Below are positions 7,793-15,414 of a stretch of 32,821 nucleotides of DNA, piece after piece. The stretch covers positions 1 to 32,821 of the forward strand of contig NZ_BMOE01000024.1 of NCBI RefSeq assembly GCF_014646915.1, in the 5' to 3' direction. Under the pieces are notes generated by a model. That model saw only the letters and a list, made by a program, of their open reading frames with translations, was not told the origin of the DNA and did no database searches. A program made the translations under genes and the position numbers. Positions within the stretch are counted from its first letter, which is position 1. Each line of letters starts with the position of its first letter. This stretch comes from Deinococcus aquiradiocola (GTDB taxonomy: Bacteria > Deinococcota > Deinococci > Deinococcales > Deinococcaceae).

Positions 7793-8733
7793 ACGCCGGG
7801 CCGGACTCCGGCATCACCGTGCGGGACGCCGCCCCGCCGGACGCGCCGCAGCTCGCGCGGCTCCTCACGCTCGCATACCTGCACCAGTGGACGTACACGG
7901 CCGAACGCGTCACGGCCCGCCTGCACGCGCCCACCACCGAACGCTTCACCCTGACCGCCGAACAGGCCGGGCAGGTCGTGGCGGGCCTGGACGCCGACCC
8001 CTTCCCCACCGCGCCCGGCAGCCTGCGCGTGCAGCTGTACGGCGAGCCCGCCGCGTTCACGCCGCTGTACCTGCAGGCCCTCGCCCGCGCCGGACGGGCC
8101 GGGACGCGCAGGCTGCTCAGCGTGGTCCGCGAGGATCACCGTCCGCAGGTCGCGTTCCTGACGGCGGCCGGATGGCGGAACGCGTACCAGTCGTGGGGCG
8201 CGCAGCTGGACCTGACGGCCTTCACGTTCACGCCGTTCCGGCCGCTGGAGGAACGCCACTACCTCGCCGGAACGGAAGTGCACCGCTTCGCGGCAGACGA
8301 CCGCGCCGCGCCGTGGGACGCGCTGCATGCCCTGTACCGCCAGGGCCTGCAGGACGCGCCGCGCAACCCCACCACCACGCACGACGCCGACACGCCCGCG
8401 TACTTCCGGGAGATGGTGGCGGGCGGGCAGGTGTTCGCGGCGCTGCACGGCACGCAGGTCCGCAGTTACACCGCCCTCACCGTGGACGGGCGCGGGGTGG
8501 CGAGCGAGCACACCGCGACCCGCCCGCAGGACCGCTCGCGGGGCCTCGCGACGCTCGTGAAAGCCACCGCGCTCGACTGGGCGGCCCGGGAAGGCTTCAG
8601 GACGGCCGGGACGGGCGGCACCGTCGCCAACCTCCCGATGCTGCGCGTGAACGCCCGCCTGGGCTACCGCACGGAAGCGATGTGGCTCACCTGGGTGCGG
8701 ACCGTCCCGCCGGGCGTCACTTCGCGCGCTTGA
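7789..8733 (+). CDS. GNAT acetyltransferase, partner of upstream GNAT
   Basis: A 314-residue protein that also reads as two GNAT units: an N-terminal half beginning ITVRDAAPPDAPQLARLL, and a C-terminal half with the CoA loop around RPQDRSRGLAT and the typical late segment NLPMLRVNARLGY. The N-terminal unit lacks an obvious RxxGxG/A loop and may be non-catalytic. It starts at GTG 7789 with a 4-nt GTGA overlap, so it is translated together with the first GNAT. The two proteins share architecture and are probably old paralogs acting in one pathway. The 3' end overlaps the convergent DsbA-like gene by 17 bp. Confidence 0.75.
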   Translation: MNAGPDSGITVRDAAPPDAPQLARLLTLAYLHQWTYTAERVTARLHAPTTERFTLTAEQAGQVVAGLDADPFPTAPGSLRVQLYGEPAAFTPLYLQALARAGRAGTRRLLSVVREDHRPQVAFLTAAGWRNAYQSWGAQLDLTAFTFTPFRPLEERHYLAGTEVHRFAADDRAAPWDALHALYRQGLQDAPRNPTTTHDADTPAYFREMVAGGQVFAALHGTQVRSYTALTVDGRGVASEHTATRPQDRSRGLATLVKATALDWAAREGFRTAGTGGTVANLPMLRVNARLGYRTEAMWLTWVRTVPPGVTSRA

Positions 8734-9379
8734 CGGTCTCGATGCGCGCGCCGTCCGTCAGCACGCGCGTGTACAGCGTCCACAGGTCGAGCGCCGCGCC
8801 GGGCTCCGTGACGAGATTCGCGAACCGGAAGTACGCGATGTTCCCGTCCGGCAGGTGGAAGGTCGGTGTGCCGAACACGCCGAGCGTGGCGCTGTCCTGC
8901 AGGTCCTCGTGCAGCGCGGCCCGCAGGCCCTCCTGGTCCTCCAGCGCCCGCCCGAACGCGTCCGCGTCGAGGGTCGCCTCGGCCAGCAGGCGAATCTGAC
9001 CGTCGTTGCGCAGGTCGATGGCAGGCACGCCCTCGGCCGGCTGGTGCTTCGCGCGGAACAGGGCCAGCGTGAAGGCCCACGCGGCGTCCTCGTCCTGCTG
9101 CAGGGCCGCCTGACCCGCCAGGAAGGCGTTCAGGCTGCCCGCCTGGTAATCGCTGCCCTGACCGGCCACCTGCCGGTCGAGCCACCACGTGGGGTGCTTG
9201 CGGTCCGGGTTCTCGGCGTGGTTGCCCTGCACCAGCGAGAAGTGCCGCAGCCGGAACCGCATGCCGTGCTCGCGGCGCAGCACGTCCGCCAGTTCCAGGC
9301 CGCGCCACGCGTACGGGCACAGGAAGTCGAAGTACAGGTCGGTCACGCCGCTCCGGGAAGGCTGGGCCACTTGCGTCAT
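8717..9379 (-). CDS. DsbA-family thioredoxin-fold protein (FrnE/HCCA-isomerase-like)
   Basis: A 220-residue DSBA-like thioredoxin-fold protein. The first strand ends in YFDFLCPYAWRG, giving an active-site motif C21-P-Y-A24, so the second cysteine of a CxxC pair is missing. The cis-proline loop is GVFGTPTFHL. An all-alpha insertion lies between them, as in FrnE and 2-hydroxychromene-2-carboxylate isomerases. No signal peptide is seen, so it is cytoplasmic. A single active-site cysteine argues against a classical disulfide oxidase and for an isomerase- or glutathione-transferase-like role, which is inference. Start ATG 9379; a TAGCGT hexamer lies 5 nt upstream. It ends 17 bp inside the convergent GNAT gene. 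Confidence 0.8.
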   Translation of the reverse strand: MTQVAQPSRSGVTDLYFDFLCPYAWRGLELADVLRREHGMRFRLRHFSLVQGNHAENPDRKHPTWWLDRQVAGQGSDYQAGSLNAFLAGQAALQQDEDAAWAFTLALFRAKHQPAEGVPAIDLRNDGQIRLLAEATLDADAFGRALEDQEGLRAALHEDLQDSATLGVFGTPTFHLPDGNIAYFRFANLVTEPGAALDLWTLYTRVLTDGARIETVKRAK

Positions 9380-9463
9380 GCCCGACGCTAACACGGCGCG
9401 GCCTGCGCACACCGTGACGCGCGCCCTGCAGATACGGGGGGCCGCAGGCGCGGAAGCGGCAGG

Positions 9464-9469
9464 TATGCT
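9464..9469 (+). promoter_or_regulatory. -10 element for leaderless TRIC-like mRNA
   Basis: TATGCT ends 6 nt before the GTG start at 9476. There is no SD, so transcription would start on or beside the start codon. Confidence 0.5.
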
Positions 9470-9475
9470 GGAACC

Positions 9476-10135
9476 GTGCCGGACCCCTTCCACCTGAACG
9501 GTATCAGCAGCATCCAGACGGGCCTGCGCGCCCTCGACATCGTGGGCACCGTGATGTTCGCCCTGAGCGGCGCGCTGCTCGGGGTCCGCAAGCGCTTCGA
9601 CCTGTTCGGCGTGCTCGTACTCGGCTGCGTGACGGCCGTCGGCGGCGGCGCCATCCGCGACACGCTGACCGGCAACACCCCGCCGCTGTTCCTGCGCGAC
9701 GAGACGTACCTGTGGCTCGCGATTGCGGGGTCCCTCACGGCCTTCGCGTTCGGAATGCGCCTCGCGCGCTTCGAGCGGACCATCAGCCTCTTCGACACGC
9801 TGGGCCTGGCCCTGTTCGCCGCCACCGGCGCGTTGGGAGCCACCAAGCTGGGCCTCGGACCGCTCGGCGTGACCTTTGCGGGCATGCTGTCCGGCGTGGG
9901 CGGCGGCATCATCCGCGACCTGCTGGCCCACGAGGTCCCGGAAGTGCTGTACCGCCGCGACCAGCTGTACGCCACGGCCGCCGCCGCCGGAGCGCTCACC
10001 GTGTACCTGCTGCAGGGGCACCTGCCGCAGCTCGGCGTGCAGCTCAGCGGGGCCGCCGTGGTGATCGTCGCGCGTTTCGTGTCACGGCGCGGCTGGGTCA
10101 GGCTCCCCGTGCGTCGCCTGCCCGAGGAACGCTGA
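9476..10135 (+). CDS. TRIC/UPF0126 family membrane channel protein
   Basis: A 219-residue protein with about seven membrane helices formed by two homologous triple-helix repeats. Each repeat has the signature glycine-rich loop followed by Arg-Asp: VGGGAIRD in the first and VGGGIIRD in the second. This is the bacterial TRIC (trimeric intracellular cation channel, formerly UPF0126/YicG/YadS) pattern; characterised members conduct monovalent cations, and some relatives have been linked to glycine transport. Translation starts at GTG 9476, with a leaderless-type -10 just before it. It stops 6 bp from the stop of the convergent CAP-domain gene, leaving no room for a separate terminator. Confidence 0.9.
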   Translation: MPDPFHLNGISSIQTGLRALDIVGTVMFALSGALLGVRKRFDLFGVLVLGCVTAVGGGAIRDTLTGNTPPLFLRDETYLWLAIAGSLTAFAFGMRLARFERTISLFDTLGLALFAATGALGATKLGLGPLGVTFAGMLSGVGGGIIRDLLAHEVPEVLYRRDQLYATAAAAGALTVYLLQGHLPQLGVQLSGAAVVIVARFVSRRGWVRLPVRRLPEER

Positions 10136-10141
10136 GGCCCG

Positions 10142-10630
10142 TCACCTGGGCGTGCTGGTGAGCACCATCACGTACGCGGTGCCGCGGCTGCCGCGCACGA
10201 TGCTGGCCCCGGCGGTCGTGTAGCGCTGGTCGGTCATGTAGTAGCAGTGGACGGGCGAGTGCAGCCACCACTGCATGGCCGCCTCGGGGTTCAGGCCGCT
10301 GCCCATGTAGATGATCTCGGTGACGCTGACGGAACGGATGCCGGTGCTGGCGGCGCGGACGCGCGGGGTGGTACCGCCCGGCCCGGTGTGACTGATGACG
10401 CCGCTCTGCGCCATGTAACTCGCCTGCTTCAGGGCCGAGACGGCGTGCAGGTCGGACGGGGCGAGGGCGCCTGCGACGGGCCGCGTGCCGCTGCCGGGGC
10501 AGGTGACGCCCTGCGCGCGGACCTCGTTGAGGCGGGCGAGGAGCTGCCCCTCGGCGCTGGATGAGGCGGCGGCGCTCGCGCCACTCCAGGCGGCGGCGGC
10601 CAGGATCAAGACCCGCGTCAGGTTTCTCAT
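10142..10630 (-). CDS. Secreted CAP/SCP-domain protein 1
   Basis: A 162-residue protein with a signal peptide ([20 protein letters not shown]) followed by a compact CAP (SCP/PR-1, YkwD-like) domain. Visible landmarks are [19 protein letters not shown] with the first cavity histidine, the VTEIIYMG segment with the glutamate, and [12 protein letters not shown] with the second histidine. Bacterial CAP proteins are extracytoplasmic and of mostly unknown function. Two cysteines (one near residue 44, one in PVHC) could form a disulfide. It has its own TATACT 8 nt before the ATG, so it need not depend on the response-regulator transcript. It is a diverged duplicate of the next upstream gene. Confidence 0.85.
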   Translation of the reverse strand: MRNLTRVLILAAAAWSGASAAASSSAEGQLLARLNEVRAQGVTCPGSGTRPVAGALAPSDLHAVSALKQASYMAQSGVISHTGPGGTTPRVRAASTGIRSVSVTEIIYMGSGLNPEAAMQWWLHSPVHCYYMTDQRYTTAGASIVRGSRGTAYVMVLTSTPR

Positions 10631-10638
10631 GTGGGGCC

Positions 10639-10644
10639 AGTATA
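10639..10644 (-). promoter_or_regulatory. -10 element upstream of CAP gene 1
   Basis: TATACT on the minus strand lies 8 nt from the ATG at 10628-10630, in the 67-bp gap between the two CAP genes. It gives the downstream copy its own near-leaderless promoter. Confidence 0.5.
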
Positions 10645-10697
10645 CCGGGCCGCGCCCGCCGCCGGACGTGAACTTTACGGCAGCAGCGGGCTGCGCG

Positions 10698-11264
10698 TCA
10701 GGGCTGGACGGCGCTCGTCAGGACCATCACGTACGCCGTGCCGTCCGGTCCGGCCACCACGCTCGCCCCGGCGACGCTGTAGCGCGGGTCGGTCATGACG
10801 CGGCAGTGCACGGCCGAGTGCCGCCACCACGTGACGGCACCCTCCACGCCGCCCCGGCGGCCCAGGTACACGATCTCGCTCACGCTGGCCGCCCGGATGC
10901 CCGCAGTGGCCGCGCGGCTCTGCGGGGTGCTGCCACCCTCGCCCTCGTGCGTCACGTCATTCACCTGCACCATGCGTTTCGCCTGCATGAACGCCGCCGC
11001 CGCGTGCAGCGGCGAGAAGGCCAGCGTGCCGGTCAGGGGCCGCCGGGCACCCGCCTCCGGGGTGGGTGCGGACTCCCCGGCCGGACAGACGATGCCTGCG
11101 GCCCGCAGTGCATTCACGCGGGCCAGCAGCTGCTGCGCGGGCGTGGGGACGGGCGCCGCCGCGAGCAGCAGCAGGGCGGGCAGGAGCAGCGCGCACCGCC
11201 AGCCGCACACGGCAGAACGCCCGGACCCTGCGGGAAGCCGAGGATCCGGGCGGAGGAGCGTCAC
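10698..11264 (-). CDS. Secreted CAP/SCP-domain protein 2
   Basis: A 188-residue paralog of the neighbouring CAP gene. After a basic N-terminus and a hydrophobic signal segment ([17 protein letters not shown]), the CAP core shows [35 protein letters not shown] and [12 protein letters not shown], aligned with the other copy. The two cysteine positions are conserved between the copies. GTG 11264 lies 3 nt after the response-regulator stop, which suggests one transcript and translational coupling; a later GTG at 11210 would leave a shorter signal peptide and is a real alternative. The function is unknown. The operon position implies control by, or with, the regulator. Confidence 0.8.
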   Translation of the reverse strand: MTLLRPDPRLPAGSGRSAVCGWRCALLLPALLLLAAAPVPTPAQQLLARVNALRAAGIVCPAGESAPTPEAGARRPLTGTLAFSPLHAAAAFMQAKRMVQVNDVTHEGEGGSTPQSRAATAGIRAASVSEIVYLGRRGGVEGAVTWWRHSAVHCRVMTDPRYSVAGASVVAGPDGTAYVMVLTSAVQP

Positions 11265-11267
11265 GGT

Positions 11268-11936
<669 letters not shown>

Positions 11937-12257
11937 GTGGTTGTGGGCCTCCGGTGGTGGTTGTCTGCCTTTAACCCCGTCATGGTATTCACAAAAAGCG
12001 CCGTCTTGTCGCCATTCACGTCCCACACTGTTTAACATCCCTTTACACCCGGTCCTCACAGTGCATTCCACATGACTGCGAGGTACGGCACAGTCTGCTC
12101 ACACCCCCCGCCACGGGCAGCGGGAGTGGGTGCCGCGTCCCTGTGCCCGCTCACGCAGAGATGTTAGGCTCTGGTATCCTCTGCCCCGCCGAGCGACGCT
12201 ATGCATACGGGCGAGGGTCGGAGCCAACTGGCGGACGGCCCCGATAAGGAGTTCACC
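11937..12257. promoter_or_regulatory. Divergent intergenic region (regulator / desaturase)
   Basis: A 321-bp gene-free region between the divergent regulator and desaturase genes. On the plus strand an extended -10, TGGTATCCT at 12172-12180, is the best promoter candidate for the desaturase, leaving a 5' leader of about 70 nt before a proper SD (AAGGAG, 12246-12251). On the minus strand there are AT-rich patches near 11990 and 12030 that could hold the regulator promoter, but no clear -35/-10 pair. No RNA gene or coding frame is convincing here. Confidence 0.4.
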
Positions 12258-13361
12258 ATGAGTGCCATTCTGCCCCCCAACGCCCTGCTGGACGTGCCCC
12301 GCACCCCGGCCGGACTGCTGAGCAACCGTGAAAAAGACCGACTGATCGAACGCGCCTTCCTGGGCCTGTACCGCTGGTACACCGCCCGCAGTCAGGAGAC
12401 GCGCAACTGGAACGCGGACCTGAGCTTCGACTGGAAGGGCCTGCGTCACGACCTCCCCAAGGAGATCATGACGACCATCACGGGCTTCTTCGCCGTGGAG
12501 CAGTACGCGCCCGACTACACCAGCGAACTCGTGAACCTCGTGCGCCGCAGCCACGGCCGCAGCCACTTCCAGCTCCGCTGGGGCAGCGAGGAGGAAAAGC
12601 ACGCCGACGCCTGGGAGAACGCCGTGCTGTTCAGCCGTCAGCGCAGCCCGCAGTGGCTCGCGGAGTACAAGGAACGCCTGCGCGCCCAGCAGTGGCACCT
12701 GCCGTTCCCGGACGCCATCCACAACCTCGTGTACACGGTGTTCCAGGAGCGCGCCACGCAGCTGAACTACCTGAACCTGATGAAGCTTGCGAACGGCAAG
12801 AGCGACAAGGTCGCGAACGCCGTGGACCCGGTCCTGGCCCGCGTCGCGCAGACCATCGCGGTGGACGAGGCGGCGCACTACAACTTCTTCCTGGAGTGCA
12901 CGCGCCTGTACCTGTACTACTACCCGGCCCGCACGCTGGAAGCCGTGAAGAACGTCATCGGGCAGTTCTCGATGCCCGCCTCGCACCTCGTGCCGGACTG
13001 GGACGAGTTCTCGACCACCGTGTACAAGGCCGGCATCTACGGCCCGCGCGACTTCAACCGCGACGTGATGCAGGTCGCGTTCCGGAACCTCGGCATCGAG
13101 AGCCGCAAGAAGCTGGAGGAAGGCATCAAGGCCACCCGTGAAGTGCCGGACTTCGACGGGCAGGCGACCGTCCAGACGGCCATCTGGGACTCCTTCGACT
13201 ACGGCAGCATCGAGGGCGACGTGAAGCGCCTGCACGTCAAGATTCAGGATTACGAGAAGGGCGTGGGCTTCGACGCCGTGGACCCCTTCGAGTTCGTGCA
13301 GAACCCCGAAGCGCCGCGCGGCGTGGACAGCGACACCACCAACCCCGCCGAGAAGGAATAA
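12258..13361 (+). CDS. Acyl-ACP desaturase (soluble diiron, FA_desaturase_2)
   Basis: A 367-residue ferritin-like diiron enzyme. All six expected iron ligands can be placed: E81, E112-x-x-H115 (EEEKHADAW), E164, and E204-x-x-H207 (DEAAHYNFF), matching the pattern of plant stearoyl-ACP desaturase and mycobacterial DesA proteins. The family inserts a cis double bond into acyl chains held on acyl carrier protein, using O2 and reduced ferredoxin. Deinococcus membranes are rich in monounsaturated fatty acids, so this fits. The ATG is preceded by AAGGAG at 7-nt spacing. It is a single-gene unit. The last Glu codon and the stop are continuous with a MITE-like element, and a terminator follows at 13508. 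Confidence 0.9.
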   Translation: MSAILPPNALLDVPRTPAGLLSNREKDRLIERAFLGLYRWYTARSQETRNWNADLSFDWKGLRHDLPKEIMTTITGFFAVEQYAPDYTSELVNLVRRSHGRSHFQLRWGSEEEKHADAWENAVLFSRQRSPQWLAEYKERLRAQQWHLPFPDAIHNLVYTVFQERATQLNYLNLMKLANGKSDKVANAVDPVLARVAQTIAVDEAAHYNFFLECTRLYLYYYPARTLEAVKNVIGQFSMPASHLVPDWDEFSTTVYKAGIYGPRDFNRDVMQVAFRNLGIESRKKLEEGIKATREVPDFDGQATVQTAIWDSFDYGSIEGDVKRLHVKIQDYEKGVGFDAVDPFEFVQNPEAPRGVDSDTTNPAEKE

Positions 13362-13487
13362 TACGGTTTTGAGCTGAACTTGTAGAGTTCAGCCGAGCGA
13401 AGCGAGCACCAAAAAGTACGGTTGGGAGGAGATGGAAGGGATGTCGGTGCTGTTTCCGGCATCCCTGGAATCGGATCAAAACCGTAT
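13361..13487 (+). mobile_element. MITE-like element with 12-bp terminal inverted repeats
   Basis: A 127-bp element bounded by perfect 12-bp inverted repeats, ATACGGTTTTGA at 13361-13372 and TCAAAACCGTAT at 13476-13487. A hairpin with a 21-nt core occupies 13373-13393, followed by GAGCGAAGCGAGC and a second internal palindromic stretch. It has no coding capacity. The left end overlaps the desaturase stop by one base and is shared with the truncated copy at 108-149. Small non-coding repeats of this size are known from Deinococcus genomes. No clear target-site duplication is visible. Confidence 0.75.
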
Positions 13488-13507
13488 AACTCCGGCCGGG
13501 AAGTGTA

Positions 13508-13549
13508 GAAGGCGGGCCGCCCCACACTGGGGGCGGCCCGCCTTCTTTC
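13508..13549. terminator. Bidirectional terminator between convergent genes
   Basis: A 16-bp perfect stem, 13508-13523 paired with 13530-13545 around a 6-nt loop, followed by TTT on the plus strand. It sits between the desaturase and the convergent ABC exporter genes and can serve both. Confidence 0.85.
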
Positions 13550-13566
13550 CGTGGCCTTCCGCTCAC

Positions 13567-15414
13567 TCAGGCCTGGCCGGTGTCCTCGGCCCACAGTTCG
13601 CGCATTTCGGCGCTGCGTTCCAGCAGTTCCGGCAGGGTGCCGCTGTCGGTGAGGCGGCCGTCTTCGAGCAGCAGGATGCGGTCGGCGCGCAGCAGGGCCG
13701 CGCGGCGGTGCGACACGACGAGGCAGGTGGTGCCGTGGCGTTCGGCGAACAGTCCGGCCCACAGTTGCGCTTCTGTGGCGGCGTCCAGGGCGCTGCTCAC
13801 GTCGTCGAACACCAGCAGGTCCGCGTCGCGGGACAGCATGCGGGCGACGGCGGCGCGCTGCACCTGTCCGCCGGAGAGTTTCACGCCGCGCGCGCCGACG
13901 GGCGTGTCGAGGCCCTGGCCGAGCTGCGTGAGGTCAGGCGTCATGACGGCGAGGTGCAGGGCGCGGTCCAGGCGGGCGGCGGTGCCGGGGTCGGTGTCGT
14001 GGCCCATCAGGACGTTCTCGCGCAGGGATTCGCTGAAGAGCTGCGGGAGTTGCGCGGTGTACGCGCTGCGGGGCGGCACGAAGAACGAGGCGGGGTCGGT
14101 GACGGGCATGTCGTTCCAGCGGACCTCGCCGTCCGTGCGGGGGATGAGGCCCAGCAGGGCGCGCAGCAGGGTGGTCTTGCCGCTCCCGATGCGGCCCGTG
14201 ACGACCACGAACTCGCCGCGCGTGACGCTGAAGCTCGCGCCGTGCAGGCCGCGTCCGTTGGGGTGGACGGCGCTCAGGTCCGTCACGTCGAGGCGGGCGA
14301 GCGGCACGGCGGCCGCTGCGGGCGGGATGGGCGGCAGGTCGCCCTGCAGGTGCACGTCGTGGTGCTCGACGGGCTGCGTGATGGGCGCGTCCTGCAGGAG
14401 GCGGTTCATGCGTTCGAAGCTGACGCCGGTGCGGCGGTGCCGGGCGATCATGTCGCCGAAGAAGCCCATGCTGCCGGTCAGGCGCGGCAGGAGGGCCGCG
14501 AACAGCACGAAGTCCCCGATGCTCAGGCCGCCGGTCCGGAAGCGGCTCGCGCCGAGCAGCAGCACCAGTCCGGTCGCGACGGCGATCATGTTGCTGTTCA
14601 CGCCCTTGATCAGTTCGGTGAGCAGCACGTCGCGCAGCGCGGCGCGGCGGCGCGTCTCGCCGAGGCGTTCGAGGTGGCGGACCATGTGGTCCTCGTTGCC
14701 GGAGAGTTTCACGGCGCTGACGGCCGCGAAGGTCTCGCCGACGAAGTCCGTGACGCGGGCCGTCGCTTCGCGCATGCGGCGGCGGTAGCGGCGGATGGTG
14801 GGCGAGAGGCGCTGCACGACCACCACCATCAGCAGCAGCGGCGCGCACACCACCAGCGTGATGACGGGGTCCACGCGCACCATCAGGGTCAGGGCGACGA
14901 CGGTGTACAGCACGAATCCGGCCGAGTCGATCCAGACTTCGGTGTACCCGGCCACGTCCTCGACGTCGTCACGGAAGCGGCTGATCGCTTCGGCGGGCGT
15001 GTCGGGCAGGCGGCGCGAGCCGGGCGCGAGGAGCAGGTAGCCGAGCAGGTTGCGGCGCAGCAGCGCGTCGAGGGTGTACCAGATGCGGATGAAGGCGCGG
15101 AAGGCCGCGAGGAACACCGCGAAGCGGGAGAGGCGCGCGGCGGCGAACACGCCCACCATGATCCACACGGCGGTCAGGGCGCCCTGCGTGGACTGCCCGC
15201 CGACGCGGAGCGTCTCGAAGGCGTTGAGCCGGTCGAAGATGCGGCCGACCGCGAAGCTGAACAGGGCGGGCAGCGTGTGGAACGCACCCCACAGGGCGAG
15301 GTTCAGTGCGAACAGGCCGGGCCGGTACGCGAAGAGGCGGCGCATGAGCGCCAGGGTGGGCACGGCGGGCCGGGCGGCGGCGCCTTCGGGGGTGGGGGCA
15401 GGAACGGACGTCAT
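13567..15414 (-). CDS. ABC exporter half, degenerate Walker B (heterodimer subunit A)
   Basis: A 615-residue type-1 ABC exporter half-transporter: about six membrane helices (35-320), then an ATPase domain (about 375-610). Walker A is GRIGSGKTT (around 405-415), the signature is canonical (LSGGQVQR, around 515), and the H-loop is VVSHRR. Walker B reads LLVFDDVSSALD, with Asp where the catalytic Glu should be. This is the mark of the degenerate-site subunit in heterodimeric exporters such as TM287/288 or BmrCD. It starts in a 4-nt ATGA overlap with the partner gene, so equal production is expected. Drugs, lipids or peptides are typical cargoes; none can be assigned. Confidence 0.9.
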   Translation of the reverse strand: MTSVPAPTPEGAAARPAVPTLALMRRLFAYRPGLFALNLALWGAFHTLPALFSFAVGRIFDRLNAFETLRVGGQSTQGALTAVWIMVGVFAAARLSRFAVFLAAFRAFIRIWYTLDALLRRNLLGYLLLAPGSRRLPDTPAEAISRFRDDVEDVAGYTEVWIDSAGFVLYTVVALTLMVRVDPVITLVVCAPLLLMVVVVQRLSPTIRRYRRRMREATARVTDFVGETFAAVSAVKLSGNEDHMVRHLERLGETRRRAALRDVLLTELIKGVNSNMIAVATGLVLLLGASRFRTGGLSIGDFVLFAALLPRLTGSMGFFGDMIARHRRTGVSFERMNRLLQDAPITQPVEHHDVHLQGDLPPIPPAAAAVPLARLDVTDLSAVHPNGRGLHGASFSVTRGEFVVVTGRIGSGKTTLLRALLGLIPRTDGEVRWNDMPVTDPASFFVPPRSAYTAQLPQLFSESLRENVLMGHDTDPGTAARLDRALHLAVMTPDLTQLGQGLDTPVGARGVKLSGGQVQRAAVARMLSRDADLLVFDDVSSALDAATEAQLWAGLFAERHGTTCLVVSHRRAALLRADRILLLEDGRLTDSGTLPELLERSAEMRELWAEDTGQA

